A DNA stretch of 64,000 bases from an uncultured Sphingomonadaceae bacterium (GCA_947497315.1 CANMFX010000003.1:1-64000); one strand, 5' to 3'; counted from the first letter of the stretch, positions 19,601 through 27,490 are shown. Made by a program: numbers and translations. Notes: generated by a model from the letters alone, not told the origin.

Positions 19601-21275
19601 AGGAACCACGGTAACGGTTGCAGATGATATCGTGAATAACGGTGCTATCTCTTCTGAAACCGGTCCTGCATTGCTCATTGAGAATATCGCCTTTACCGGG
19701 AGCTTCATTAATAATGGCAGCTTGACAGGTCCGGTCGCTGTTGACGCATCGTCTGCGCTGTCTGGTTTGAACTTTGTTCAAAATGGCGGCGCCATCACGG
19801 GTGACTTCATCGGTTCGGCGCAAGCGGATAGCCTGTCCTTTGCCGGTGGAACCAGCGTTTTGGCCGGTGATATTACCGGAAATGTTGCGGTTGATGTGGC
19901 GGCTCCAAGCACGGTGGCGATTTCAGGCGCTAGAAGCCTGGAAGGTTCCCTTTCCGTCGAAGGTACATTGGCCTTCGACCTGGGCACTGACAGCCTTGCG
20001 GTAGATGGCGATACCAGCTTTGCTGCAGGTAGCGTCGTGAACATCTCCACCAATCAGACCTCTGCAGGGCTGTTACTGGATGCTCCGATCAATGTTCTGA
20101 CCGAAACCGGAACGTTCACGGACAATGGCGTTACAGTGAATGTCATCGATGATGATTTTTTGATCGACTATCAGGTCGACCTGGGATCAATAACGGTGAC
20201 ACCAACCGCCGCAGAACTTGGCAATGTGTCTGCTGATGCGAATATCTCGGGCTTTGGATCGGCCATCACGTCGGCTGTATCAAACGGCCGCCTGCCTGAT
20301 GCTGTATTTGACGGATTGAATGCCGTTACCAATACTGCGGAATTCGAGGCAACGGCTCTCACTCTTCTGCCCGCGATTAATGACGGTGTGGCCAGAGAGA
20401 TTTTCGAGACACAGCGTTTTGCCAGTAGCTTGCTGACCAATCGTTTGTCAGGTGATGAGACCGGTATCTGGGGTCAGATATTCTATCGCAACGCAGACCG
20501 CGATGCCGATAGTCTGAGCGCCCTGGGCTACGATGCCGATACCATCGGCTTCACTCTCGGTCTCGACAAGAGCATTGGTGAAACTGCCAAAGTGGGCGTT
20601 CTGCTGAACTATGCTGATATCGACATTGATGCCAACGGTCTGGCCGGTGCGCAAACTGATGTGAACAGCTATCAAATATCTGCTTATGCAGGCCTCGATT
20701 TCGGAGCGGCCTTCGTCAATGCAGAGCTGGGCTATTCTTTCAACGATGTTGAAAGCAGCCGCACGGCTGTGGGTGCACTGATTACCGGTGAATCCGATGC
20801 AGATGGCGTGATAGCCAGCCTGTCGACCGGTTATCGGCTGGAGACAGGTAGCTTCACCCTGACACCATCAGCAGGGCTGCGTTATGCCAGCCTGTCTCAG
20901 GACAGCTTCACTGAAACCGGCGGTCTGGGTCTGACCCTCGATATCGATCGCACAGAGTTTCTGGAAGCGACGGTGGGCTTGCAACTGGCCGGCAAGGTTG
21001 ATGAAACGAAAGACCTGTCGATCGTGCCATTTGCCAACATTGGCTACAGCTATGATCTGATCGGTGATGGCGTCGGCGTAAACAGCAGCTTCAATGGCGG
21101 ACTGGACAGCTTCCGACTAACGGCGGGAGAATCTTCTCAGTCCCGCTTTGACCTCGGTGCTGGTCTCGACCTGGTCAACAAGAACGGGTTGAGTATCGGA
21201 GCGGAATATCGGGGGCGTTTTGCATCCGATTACCAGTCCCATTCGGGCGGAATAAAGGTTCGCTTTGCGTTCTGA
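16698..21275 (+). CDS. Large repeat-containing autotransporter (type Va)
   Basis: 1525 residues. A signal peptide ends near SAQAHAQQ (about residue 34). The passenger (residues 35 to about 1150) is rich in N, G, T and S, and consists of long repeats of about 189 residues, each containing RALNIDG, QRNGTVYAD, NNDGTIDAG, GDGLRFERAR, GIRFVNGVSF and GVQNGLYFGN. Such repeats fold as a beta-helix. The last 275 residues form the 12-strand translocator (GIWGQIFYRNADRDADSLSA onward) and end in phenylalanine (KVRFAF), the BAM recognition signal. The product should sit on the cell surface and may act in adhesion or aggregation; no catalytic motif was seen. A strong terminator follows. Confidence 0.93.
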   Translation: MTNFPLGSTRSVSKKLLVASSTIAMLASAQAHAQQIINDGDNITVTSAADGETISAAAGVTSTVDGAPVVVVNNNDVTLDNAGTLRTTGVTQTVQVNTGTTGAIINNAATGVLEADSRVVNFDGTDAVLNNDGIIRGTGSQRNGAVYGNRTSNNIAINNNATGLIDAGVEGAGIAIEVGGGGAPRGGSIVNAGTVQGRGQAAPTGGTAGDGLRFFGPGLAPAYVYNGNITNSGTIASESTQGTVAGIRFANRIGFQGVLENQAGGTISGVQNGLYFGNDADHSGGVVNNAGTISSDSRALNIDGTGLVINNLADGQIIGTNNQRNGTVYADSTAQDFTLNNDGIIDAGSGNQGAGFSVELSEAGNAFTINNTGTVQGRGNAGAGLAAAGDGLRFERARNAGVLDGTSTGLFTGNITNSGTINSEAANGTVGGIRFVNGVSFSGTIENQAGGTISGVQNGLYFGNATPAGGGDFTGAVVNNAGIISSDSRALNIDGSGLVINNLSGGQILGTGNQRNGTVYADSTAQDFILNNDGTIDAGSANEGAGFSVELSEAGNAFTINNTGTVQGRGQASAGAAAAGDGLRFERARVAGLLDGSTTGLFTGDIVNSGVINSESTQGTAAGIRFVNGVSFSGTIDNQAGGTISGVQNGLYFGNATPAGGGDFTGAVVNNAGTISSNSRALNIDGSGLVVNNTGSILGTGNQRNGTVYADSTAQDFVLNNDGTIDAGAANQGAGFSVELSAAGNAFEIDNSGTIQGRGTAAAGLAAAGDGLRFERARNAGVLDGTSTGLFTGNITNSGLIDSEGDSGTTAGIRFVNGVSFNGTITNAAGATISGVQNGLYFGNATPAGGGDFAGAVVNNAGTISSGSRALNIDGTGLVVNNTGTIIGTGAQRNSTVYADGTANNFALNNSGTIDAGVAGSGVSFQLGTADGDVRSFTLINDGTIAGRGDAQPSGASAGLRLFNGAGAGTTVTVADDIVNNGAISSETGPALLIENIAFTGSFINNGSLTGPVAVDASSALSGLNFVQNGGAITGDFIGSAQADSLSFAGGTSVLAGDITGNVAVDVAAPSTVAISGARSLEGSLSVEGTLAFDLGTDSLAVDGDTSFAAGSVVNISTNQTSAGLLLDAPINVLTETGTFTDNGVTVNVIDDDFLIDYQVDLGSITVTPTAAELGNVSADANISGFGSAITSAVSNGRLPDAVFDGLNAVTNTAEFEATALTLLPAINDGVAREIFETQRFASSLLTNRLSGDETGIWGQIFYRNADRDADSLSALGYDADTIGFTLGLDKSIGETAKVGVLLNYADIDIDANGLAGAQTDVNSYQISAYAGLDFGAAFVNAELGYSFNDVESSRTAVGALITGESDADGVIASLSTGYRLETGSFTLTPSAGLRYASLSQDSFTETGGLGLTLDIDRTEFLEATVGLQLAGKVDETKDLSIVPFANIGYSYDLIGDGVGVNSSFNGGLDSFRLTAGESSQSRFDLGAGLDLVNKNGLSIGAEYRGRFASDYQSHSGGIKVRFAF
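17118..19900 (+). repeat. Five long in-frame repeats in the autotransporter passenger
   Basis: The codons for QRNG(A/T)VY recur at 17118, 17664, 18237, 18804 and (as QRNSTVY) 19371, giving periods of 546, 573, 567 and 567 bases, all multiples of three. Units 2 to 4 are close to identical in protein and differ mostly at third codon positions. Units 1 and 5 are more diverged. The layout suggests tandem duplication with continuing homogenisation, and a potential for length change by recombination. Confidence 0.88.
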
Positions 21276-21301
21276 GTAGAAAGTTGACCTTTCGTCCGGG
21301 A

Positions 21302-21335
21302 AAGCCGGCTGATGGAAACATCAGCCGGCTTTTTT
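21302..21335 (+). terminator. Strong terminator after the autotransporter gene
   Basis: A 12-13 bp perfect stem (AAGCCGGCTGATG and its complement) with a GAAA tetraloop is followed by a run of T. It begins about 27 bp after the stop codon at 21275. Confidence 0.92.
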
Positions 21336-21372
21336 GGTTTTGCAGATATCGTTCCAGACTATTTTTCAGGTT

Positions 21373-21410
21373 AAAACAGAGGCGGGAAAGTTAGACTTTA
21401 CCCGCCTCTG
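21373..21410 (-). terminator. Terminator after the OmpA-like gene
   Basis: A 10-bp perfect stem (CAGAGGCGGG, 21377-21386, with CCCGCCTCTG, 21401-21410) is followed on the minus strand by TTTTAA. A second perfect inverted repeat (CGGGGTGGGC with GCCCACCCCG, 21445-21467) lies closer to the gene but has no T run. Confidence 0.65.
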
Positions 21411-21476
21411 CGCAAATACTTCCGATACTTCCGGTCAGGAATGTCGGGGTGGGCAATGCCCACCCCGCACAAGGGG

Positions 21477-22352
21477 TCACAGGCCCTCAACACTTTTACT
21501 GACCATGATATTCACCGCAACGCGGCGATTCTGTGCCTTGCCTTCCTTGGTGGTATTGTCCGCCAGCGGATCTGCTTCGGCCATTCCGGTAGGTGTTAGC
21601 ATGCGATAGGGTTTCCAGCCGCAAGCCTGCTGAATATGATTTACCACACGGCCGGCCCGCTTCTCGCTAAGTACCTGATTATACTCCTGGCTTCCGACCG
21701 AATCGGTGTAACCGACAACCAACAGGAGCGCGTTTTCCATCGCTTCGGCCTGGGCTGCCGTTTCGCAAAGTTCTTGCTCGGCCTGTTGGGACAGTCTCCA
21801 CTTGCCGGTGTCGAAGTACACATTGGTCGTACCTCTAATATTATACTTGTCGATATCGCCAACACGGCCGCGCAGCGCCTCGGTCGCCGCCGTCTGTTCT
21901 GCAAAACCCTGGGCTGTGCCATTGCGGATCATGCTTGCGGTTTTGAGGTCATTGTTGCGCAATTTGATCTTGCTCGCCACCAGGCCTTCGCCCCATACTA
22001 CGGTCTCGACCGTAACCGGCAGGCCGTTGAGCAGCGAACCGGCATCAAGTTTGCTACGACCAAGGCCCAAAAAGCCCTTGCTCGCCTTGATTTCGGTGGC
22101 TTCAGCAACAGTGATTGCCGTGTTGGTGCCATCGTCGCCCGTGACCTGCATCCTGTCGGCTTTGCGCGCAGAAATAAAGCCTTCGACCTCTGGCCCTTCA
22201 GGCAGACCGGACAGGTCAGCCGGAGGCAAGCCGGTTACTGTAATATCGACCTCATCCAGATCTTGCTGCTGCGCAGATACGCCGCTCGGCGCCAATATGG
22301 CAGCCGTGGCAAGCAGGAACGTAATTCTCGAATTCCTTGAAATATTATTCAT
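21477..22352 (-). CDS. OmpA-family outer membrane/periplasmic protein
   Basis: 291 residues. A signal peptide ends at SGVSA before QQQDLDEV (about residue 28). The C-terminal OmpA domain begins near TTNVYFDTGKWRLSQQAEQE and continues with VVGYTDSVGSQEYNQVLSEK and RRVAVNIM. The aspartate in GYTDSVG and the arginine in the QNRR region bind peptidoglycan in this family. The middle part (residues 60-170) is not recognised. There is no N-terminal beta-barrel as in classic OmpA, so it is more like an anchor or stress protein of the envelope. It shares a 20-bp upstream element with the lipoprotein unit at 22804-24093. Confidence 0.85.
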   Translation of the reverse strand: MNNISRNSRITFLLATAAILAPSGVSAQQQDLDEVDITVTGLPPADLSGLPEGPEVEGFISARKADRMQVTGDDGTNTAITVAEATEIKASKGFLGLGRSKLDAGSLLNGLPVTVETVVWGEGLVASKIKLRNNDLKTASMIRNGTAQGFAEQTAATEALRGRVGDIDKYNIRGTTNVYFDTGKWRLSQQAEQELCETAAQAEAMENALLLVVGYTDSVGSQEYNQVLSEKRAGRVVNHIQQACGWKPYRMLTPTGMAEADPLADNTTKEGKAQNRRVAVNIMVSKSVEGL

Positions 22353-22803
22353 TGTTCTACTCCTTCAAACAATAGCATCTCGCCCCGCATGTTGATTGCT
22401 CTTCGTCTGACCGAACCCGTAATGGCTTATTTGACTGTCAGAATCCCCTCATCTCGTGATGCGAGATGTGCAACTTGAATTACCTCACTGTTCAGATCAT
22501 CCTTTCTGGCACATGAACGCTGACGAAAACGCCGTTGGTTTTACAGGTGGTCCGAGCCTATATTGCGGCGAACAGTTGCAGATGGTGCTGTGCAAGCCAC
22601 AATCGCGTGTTCGAGGACTCGTGACGAGTATCTTCTCTGGCATACTCACCGCTTATTTTGGCTGGTGTCGCTCAGTATCCTGAAAATCGTTATGATTTGC
22701 CGGAATGGTGTCGGAACAGGATGTCGGAATGAGGTTTCTATCCGTGACATATCGCACGCTGAGAAGGAAGCCGTGATACTGGTTCCTAGAGACCGGCTGG
22801 TGG
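22353..22803. other. Gene-free stretch upstream of the OmpA-like gene
   Basis: These 451 bases hold the shared element at 22476-22495 and a short hairpin (CATCTCGTGATGCGAGATG, near 22450). Small open frames exist on the plus strand, such as 22456-22683, but they lack a ribosome-binding site and have no recognisable protein features. Nothing else could be supported. Confidence 0.5.
22476..22495 (-). promoter_or_regulatory. Shared 20-bp upstream element, copy 1
   Basis: On the minus strand it reads CTGAACAGTGAGGTAATTCA, 124 bp before the start codon of the OmpA-like gene. The same sequence with two changes occurs at 24204-24223, at nearly the same distance before another envelope gene. It is probably a binding site for a common regulator; no known consensus was recognised. 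Confidence 0.5.
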
Positions 22804-23073
22804 CTACAAATCGGCCATGATCTTTTCAACTTCGTCAAAAAAGATGTCAAAAACGCTCGTTTCCTGAGGGTTTAATTGCGCAATATTTTCCGTGGCCATG
22901 CGCAGATTATCGATGTCAGCGCTGGTTCCCATTGCCAGATTCTGAAGCAAAGTGTTGACCTTGAAAATGGCGCGAGTCACCCGATCGGACTGTGCATAAT
23001 TGCTGCCGACGCGCGCAAGAAGAGTGTGTAAACTGTCTCGCATGCTGAGCAGTGCGCCAGCTAAATCATGCAT
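22804..23073 (-). CDS. Small helical protein of unknown function
   Basis: 89 residues, predicted almost entirely helical: MHDLAGALLSMRDSLHTLLA, then VTRAIFKVNTLLQNLAMG, then a C-terminal acidic helix (FDIFFDEVEKIMADL). No signal peptide or membrane segment. It starts 15 bp after the lipoprotein gene at 23089 with AGGAGAG as ribosome-binding site, so it is surely co-transcribed with it. I do not recognise the family; a partner role to the lipoprotein is inferred from position only. Confidence 0.6.
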   Translation of the reverse strand: MHDLAGALLSMRDSLHTLLARVGSNYAQSDRVTRAIFKVNTLLQNLAMGTSADIDNLRMATENIAQLNPQETSVFDIFFDEVEKIMADL

Positions 23074-23088
23074 TTATCTCTCCTTTTT

Positions 23089-24093
23089 TCAAAATACTCT
23101 GGCAATCGCGGCAAGATGACTGAATGCCCGGCGTAACCGCGTTCGGGTAATCGCCGCTGCCATTCGCTGTTCTTCGAGCGTGAGGAGCCGCTGGTCCCCA
23201 AACAAAAGGCCATGATAATCGCTATGCGTCGCGCGCAATATGTCTACGGTCCGCGCCAATGCGATATCTAATTCAGGCAAGGCCTCTTGCCGTTCGATCA
23301 ATGTCATTTGCTGCGTGGCGAAGCGGTGCCTGTCCTCGAAATCCTCTGCGGAAATGCGAGGCAGGTTGCGCGCAATAAGAGCCAATCGATTGTCAATCTG
23401 CCCATCCATGACCCGCAACCATCGTTGATTAATCCGGCTCAGCCTGTTGAGATCCTCGGAAAAAGCGGTTTGGTCCAGCTGAATTTCAATGTTGCGCAAG
23501 TCATCGACACGCGCGGCCTCATCGATGATCTTGCCAAGCAAGGACAGCGTATCTCCAACCGCGGCTCGCTGATCCTCCGTTAACGTCGGTAGGGTGACAT
23601 TTTCCTGCCCCGACAGGGTTCCCAAATTGGTGGTGATGGCGTCGAGATTCGCTTGTGCATCCAGCAGCTTACCCGCCAAATCTAAAGGTTCCTGTGTAAT
23701 GATGGCATCAACGGCATCAAAATAAGCCACCAGGCCATCAATCACCGCCAGCGACGGCCCAAAGTCCTGCCGGGTCAACCGTGTCAGTTGAAAATCATAT
23801 TCTTGCCTGTTGCCCTTGCGGCAAATTGTCTCGTCATCGGCTGTCGCGCCTTGCGCGATGAGCGGTGTCGGCAGCCTGCAATTGGGATCTGCGGCGATGA
23901 GGTCGACAAGCGCTTTCCGGTTTTCAGCTTGCACATCCGCCATCAAATCCCGCGTCGCATCGGTGGCAACACGCGCCGCATCGATCATAGTCCCGGCACG
24001 CTCGATCCGAATCGTGTTAGTTGCGCAGCCCTGCAATATGATCGCCAGCGCCAACGCAACCGAAAGCCCAGTTGCTCGATAAAGCTTAGACAC
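23089..24093 (-). CDS. Helical lipoprotein of unknown function
   Basis: 334 residues. A lipoprotein signal ends in LQGCATN (lipobox near residue 24). The mature part is almost wholly helical, with heptad-like stretches (MIDAARVATDATRDLMADVQ, LLDAQANLDAITTNLGTL) and no known domain. Two cysteines (PNCRLP and ETICRKG) could form a disulfide. It is the first gene of a two-gene unit with the 89-residue protein, and the 20-bp element at 24204-24223 lies 111 bp before its start. An envelope stress or structural role is possible but not shown. Confidence 0.65.
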   Translation of the reverse strand: MSKLYRATGLSVALALAIILQGCATNTIRIERAGTMIDAARVATDATRDLMADVQAENRKALVDLIAADPNCRLPTPLIAQGATADDETICRKGNRQEYDFQLTRLTRQDFGPSLAVIDGLVAYFDAVDAIITQEPLDLAGKLLDAQANLDAITTNLGTLSGQENVTLPTLTEDQRAAVGDTLSLLGKIIDEAARVDDLRNIEIQLDQTAFSEDLNRLSRINQRWLRVMDGQIDNRLALIARNLPRISAEDFEDRHRFATQQMTLIERQEALPELDIALARTVDILRATHSDYHGLLFGDQRLLTLEEQRMAAAITRTRLRRAFSHLAAIARVF

Positions 24094-24203
24094 AAGAAAG
24101 TTCCCATTCTCGTTTTGAGAGGACCGTTATAACATATCTGGTCTTAAGCGTCCTCCTATCAGCTTACTGCAATCATATAATGTCCGAGAGATCACATTCT
24201 TCC

Positions 24204-24223
24204 TGAGTTACCTCACTTTTCAG
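24204..24223 (-). promoter_or_regulatory. Shared 20-bp upstream element, copy 2
   Basis: On the minus strand it reads CTGAAAAGTGAGGTAACTCA, matching the copy at 22476-22495 at 18 of 20 positions. It is 111 bp before the start of the lipoprotein gene. The like spacing in both promoters argues for a shared control site. Confidence 0.5.
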
Positions 24224-24265
24224 GTGGTCAGATGAAAGGTCGCAGTTTTATTGCAGCATCTGCAG

Positions 24266-25204
24266 TTAGAAAACACTGGTGAGCAGGGGCTTTCCATCCA
24301 AAAAATTCTCTATGTTTTTTTGCGTCAATTGCGCTTGTGCAAAAAGTGTTTCGAATGTGGTTCCGCCCTGATGGGGAGACAGGATGACGTTCGGTACATC
24401 AGCCCATGTTGAGCTATTCGTTGGCTCCAGGTCGAACACGTCAAGTCCGGCACCTGCCAATCGCCCCTCTTTCAAGCAGGTGATTAGTGCTTCCTCATCC
24501 ACAACGCTACCTCTCGAAACGTTGACGATCACGCCATCGCTGCCAAGTTGACCAATTAAGTCTTCATTTATCAGATTGTGTGTCGACTGATCGGGGCGGC
24601 AACATATAATCAGGCCTCGGCTTTGTTTCGCTAGTTCGTTGAGCGAATCGACATAAGGAACTGTAATTTCACTTTTCTGCCGGGGTCCCCACCATTTGAC
24701 ATTGACGCCGAACGGTTCAAGGCGTTTTACAACCTCCTTGCCAATCGATCCCATTCCAACAATGCCGATAGGCACGGAACGTATGGAATGTCGAATTGGA
24801 CCGCTTTTTGTGATCCATTTATCCGCCAGTATATATTGGTGCTTTTGCGGAATGTTCAAAAGTAAAGATGTCATCATCGTTACCGCAAGGTCCGCTACAT
24901 CGCCGGAATTTAGCCCTGGAGCGTTGGTAACAGCGATATCCCGAGACCTGCATTCATCAAGGTCGACATTGCTAAATCCGGCTGAGATTGATGCTATCAT
25001 TTTTAGATTAGGGAAACGGTCAAGCATCTCTTTATCGAGTTTCTCAATGCTTGCTGAGAGCATGATTTCGACGGCATCTCCCATGTCTGTGATCGTCTGC
25101 TCTAGATCTTCGCCAGTGCCGACAAATTCCCAGCGCTCAGGCGCATTCGGGAATAGCGTGAGCATATCAGGATGCATGGCTAGAATTTTGGCTGGATTAT
25201 TCAC
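24266..25204 (-). CDS. D-2-hydroxyacid dehydrogenase (NAD(P)-dependent), copy 1
   Basis: 312 residues. The nucleotide-binding motif is GIVGMGSIGKEVVKRLEPFG near residue 145. The catalytic set of the family is present: Arg in VNVSRGSVVDEEAL, Glu in DVFDLEPT, and His in LSPHQGGTT. Enzymes of this GyaR/GhrB type reduce 2-keto acids or glyoxylate. It closes the accessory block on the left. It has its own TGAAC-TC-GTTCA palindrome 54 bp upstream (25258-25269), suggesting its own regulated promoter although it follows the hydrolase gene by 115 bp. Confidence 0.9.
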   Translation of the reverse strand: MNNPAKILAMHPDMLTLFPNAPERWEFVGTGEDLEQTITDMGDAVEIMLSASIEKLDKEMLDRFPNLKMIASISAGFSNVDLDECRSRDIAVTNAPGLNSGDVADLAVTMMTSLLLNIPQKHQYILADKWITKSGPIRHSIRSVPIGIVGMGSIGKEVVKRLEPFGVNVKWWGPRQKSEITVPYVDSLNELAKQSRGLIICCRPDQSTHNLINEDLIGQLGSDGVIVNVSRGSVVDEEALITCLKEGRLAGAGLDVFDLEPTNSSTWADVPNVILSPHQGGTTFETLFAQAQLTQKNIENFLDGKPLLTSVF

Positions 25205-25257
25205 AAAAATGTTTCCTTCACAATATTCTCAAAAATTATGGGTTACCTCGGGTTCGT

Positions 25258-25269
25258 TGAACTCGTTCA
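25258..25269. promoter_or_regulatory. TGAAC-NN-GTTCA operator, site A
   Basis: Perfect palindrome TGAACTCGTTCA, extended to TTGAACTCGTTCAA. It is 54 bp before the start of the D-2-hydroxyacid dehydrogenase gene at 25204. One of four related sites in the accessory block. Confidence 0.7.
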
Positions 25270-25319
25270 AGTTGACCCCTGCTTTCCACATCGATTGCAA
25301 AAATTCATAAGTTGAAGAT

Positions 25320-26363
25320 TCAATCAGATTTTTGATGTTCTTCAATCAGCTCACGAATGGCCGCCGTGACTTCTTCCTTTCTCTCAAAGTGCGGCCGGTG
25401 AGCAGTGTTTTCGAGGGGAAGGACTACCATTGAGTCAGCTGAATTTTTGAAATCAATTGCCAGTTCTTCTGTCACAACCTGATCATCCTCGCCATATATG
25501 AAAAGAGCAGGTACGGTGACGCGCGCAGAACGAGAGGGCCAAAAATCACTATCTGTAATCTCATCAAACTCAGGAAAATTGGCCCGATACCAGTTGATGA
25601 AACGATCTGTTCGCCGTGGCTGACCGATATCTTCATGCAGCCTCTCGCCCTGTTGTTTTGTAATCAGGCCCTTTTCAACAAAGGGGGAATATGTATCCTT
25701 CCAAATCTGCTCTTTCACACCCATCAGCCGGATCAGAACCGGATTGGCTGATTTGAACAGAGACATGTAGGAGAAGGTTTCCCGGTATTTTGGATCGGTG
25801 TCGAGGCGGTGCAAGAGAATATTGTGCGGCAGTGCGCCTATCGCCGTAAGCGTGTTAGTCTTTGAGGGGTTGGCTTGGGCATAGGCCGTCGCGATGGCGG
25901 CTCCCCAATCATGCCCAACCACATGGACTTTTTTCAAATCGAGTTCATCGATCACATCCTCAAGGTGATTGACCAGCTTGTCTATCCTGTAATCATCAAC
26001 ATTACCTGGTGCATCAGACTTGCCCACCCCTAATCCATCAATAGCGATGACCTGATAGTCTGATTTAAATTCTTCCATCAACCCGAACATTGTGAACCAA
26101 TATGATGGAAATCCATGCAGAAATATGATCGCTTCGCCTTGGCCAGCGGAGACATAGTGAATCTGCTTTTCCTGCGATTGGACATAACCTTCGCTGTATT
26201 TAATGCCCTTTTCGTCCAACTCGTTTGCCAGAGTAACGGCGGGATCAATCGCATTTGTATCGGCCGCTATGGGCCAATAGGACCACGCATATAAGCCGGA
26301 AAAGACTAGAACCAGAACAGCCACAATTCCAACTATCCAGCGCTTTAATCGGCCAAAAGCCAT
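25320..26363 (-). CDS. Membrane-anchored alpha/beta hydrolase, epoxide-hydrolase type
   Basis: 347 residues. One N-terminal membrane segment (WIVGIVAVLVLVFSGLYAWS, about residues 9-28) anchors the protein with the enzyme probably on the periplasmic side. IIFLHGFPSYWF has the HGxP oxyanion motif. The nucleophile is Asp in VVGHDWGAA, not Ser, which places it with epoxide hydrolases and haloalkane dehalogenases. GEDDQVV and TAHRPHFER supply the acid and the histidine. The substrate is unknown. It lies between the VOC-type lipoprotein gene (71 bp upstream) and a dehydrogenase in the same direction. Confidence 0.85.
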   Translation of the reverse strand: MAFGRLKRWIVGIVAVLVLVFSGLYAWSYWPIAADTNAIDPAVTLANELDEKGIKYSEGYVQSQEKQIHYVSAGQGEAIIFLHGFPSYWFTMFGLMEEFKSDYQVIAIDGLGVGKSDAPGNVDDYRIDKLVNHLEDVIDELDLKKVHVVGHDWGAAIATAYAQANPSKTNTLTAIGALPHNILLHRLDTDPKYRETFSYMSLFKSANPVLIRLMGVKEQIWKDTYSPFVEKGLITKQQGERLHEDIGQPRRTDRFINWYRANFPEFDEITDSDFWPSRSARVTVPALFIYGEDDQVVTEELAIDFKNSADSMVVLPLENTAHRPHFERKEEVTAAIRELIEEHQKSD

Positions 26364-26434
26364 ATTTCGGTCTCCGTTATCAGATGTTCGGTTTGTGGGT
26401 GAAATGCCAATTCCAGGTAAAACGGGTTAAGCGC

Positions 26435-27490
26435 TCAGGAGGTTCCGTCTCCAGCGAAGTTCTGGGATGAAAATACCGATTTTGATCCCAATTTCTGGAA
26501 GCCCAACAGGTTTCCATCCAAGTCGCGCGCAATCATTATCTGCCCGCCATCCATTGGCTTTGCTTCGCTAACGATTGTCCCGCCGGCGGTGATCAGCTTT
26601 TCCCTCGCCGCCTTCATGTCTTCAACGTCAAAGACGATCATCGAAAATCCGGGAGCATCAAAGGGCCTTGGCTTGTCGGGTAAAGATGTTGGATGGCTTG
26701 TATATTGTGCGATTTCGAGCTCCATATTCCGCACTTGGAAAAACGCCATTTTGAGCTTTGTATCCGGAAGCCCAGAGACACTGTCGAAATTTTCACCTTG
26801 GAGGTTGATCAATCGGCCCAATCGGCGCGGTTCTTCCTGTTCGAGCAGTATCGAGTAAAACTTTACGATGCGGTCAAAATCAGGAGTGGCAAGCGCAACA
26901 TGCCTGATCCGATAGTTATATTTGGGCGGCGTCGCGCGATCCAGCTTGCTGATATCCACATGCTCAAATTCATACATCGTCCGATTGGCATCACGGGCAT
27001 AAGCATATTCCACGGGATTATTTTCACTCAAGCTAGTCATATTCTGGGTGCCATTGACCGGTTTCGCGCCGGCCTCCAGAAACTTCGAATAGGCCTTAGT
27101 TGTCTTGTTCACCTGAAAAGCCACATGGGCAATTCCCGGCCCATATACCTCAACTTTGGGATATTCTTTGCGCGAAGCATCCGCATCTTCAAATTGAATG
27201 AAGCGAAGCTGTGCGTTGTTGCTCCGCATCAACCGCGTTTTGGCAACAAATTTGCCCCGGCCGAGCAGTGCATTAGATCCTGGTACTTGATCAAGATTGC
27301 GCTCATCCACCATTTCCAGCTTCACCGTTTCGCCATATAATTTGGTAGCCTGATCAAGATCGTTGACGGTCACTGCCACATAGTTGATTCCCCGGACTAC
27401 CGCGTCATCAGGACGCTCTGATGCTTCGCCAAAGACCAGAAAAGAACAACCGCCCAATAGACCAAATAAAGGAAGAAGCAGAAAACGCAT
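26435..27490 (-). CDS. Lipoprotein with two VOC (glyoxalase/dioxygenase-fold) domains
   Basis: 351 residues. A short lipoprotein signal ends in LLGGCSFL (Cys15). Two VOC domains follow, at about residues 33-185 (GINYVAVTVNDLDQATKLYG; GPGIAHVAFQV; TMYEFEHV) and 195-345 (YRIRHVALATPDFDRIVKFY; FSMIVFDVEDM). Metal ligands are incomplete: in domain 1 the first His is Tyr (NYVAV) while the later His and Glu remain; in domain 2 the first His remains but the later positions are Met and Gly. An ordinary extradiol dioxygenase is therefore doubtful. A lipid-anchored VOC protein is uncommon. The shared operator site B is 84 bp upstream. Confidence 0.8.
   Translation of the reverse strand: MRFLLLPLFGLLGGCSFLVFGEASERPDDAVVRGINYVAVTVNDLDQATKLYGETVKLEMVDERNLDQVPGSNALLGRGKFVAKTRLMRSNNAQLRFIQFEDADASRKEYPKVEVYGPGIAHVAFQVNKTTKAYSKFLEAGAKPVNGTQNMTSLSENNPVEYAYARDANRTMYEFEHVDISKLDRATPPKYNYRIRHVALATPDFDRIVKFYSILLEQEEPRRLGRLINLQGENFDSVSGLPDTKLKMAFFQVRNMELEIAQYTSHPTSLPDKPRPFDAPGFSMIVFDVEDMKAAREKLITAGGTIVSEAKPMDGGQIMIARDLDGNLLGFQKLGSKSVFSSQNFAGDGTS

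Noticed and set aside
22456-22683. Small gene in the gap upstream of the OmpA-like gene
   Set aside because: The frame covers the shared 20-bp element, has no start signal and no protein features.
25320-27490. VOC plus alpha/beta hydrolase read as a meta-cleavage pathway (extradiol dioxygenase and C-C hydrolase)
   Set aside because: The hydrolase nucleophile is Asp (GHDWGA), not the Ser of meta-cleavage product hydrolases, and the VOC protein lacks a full metal triad in either domain.
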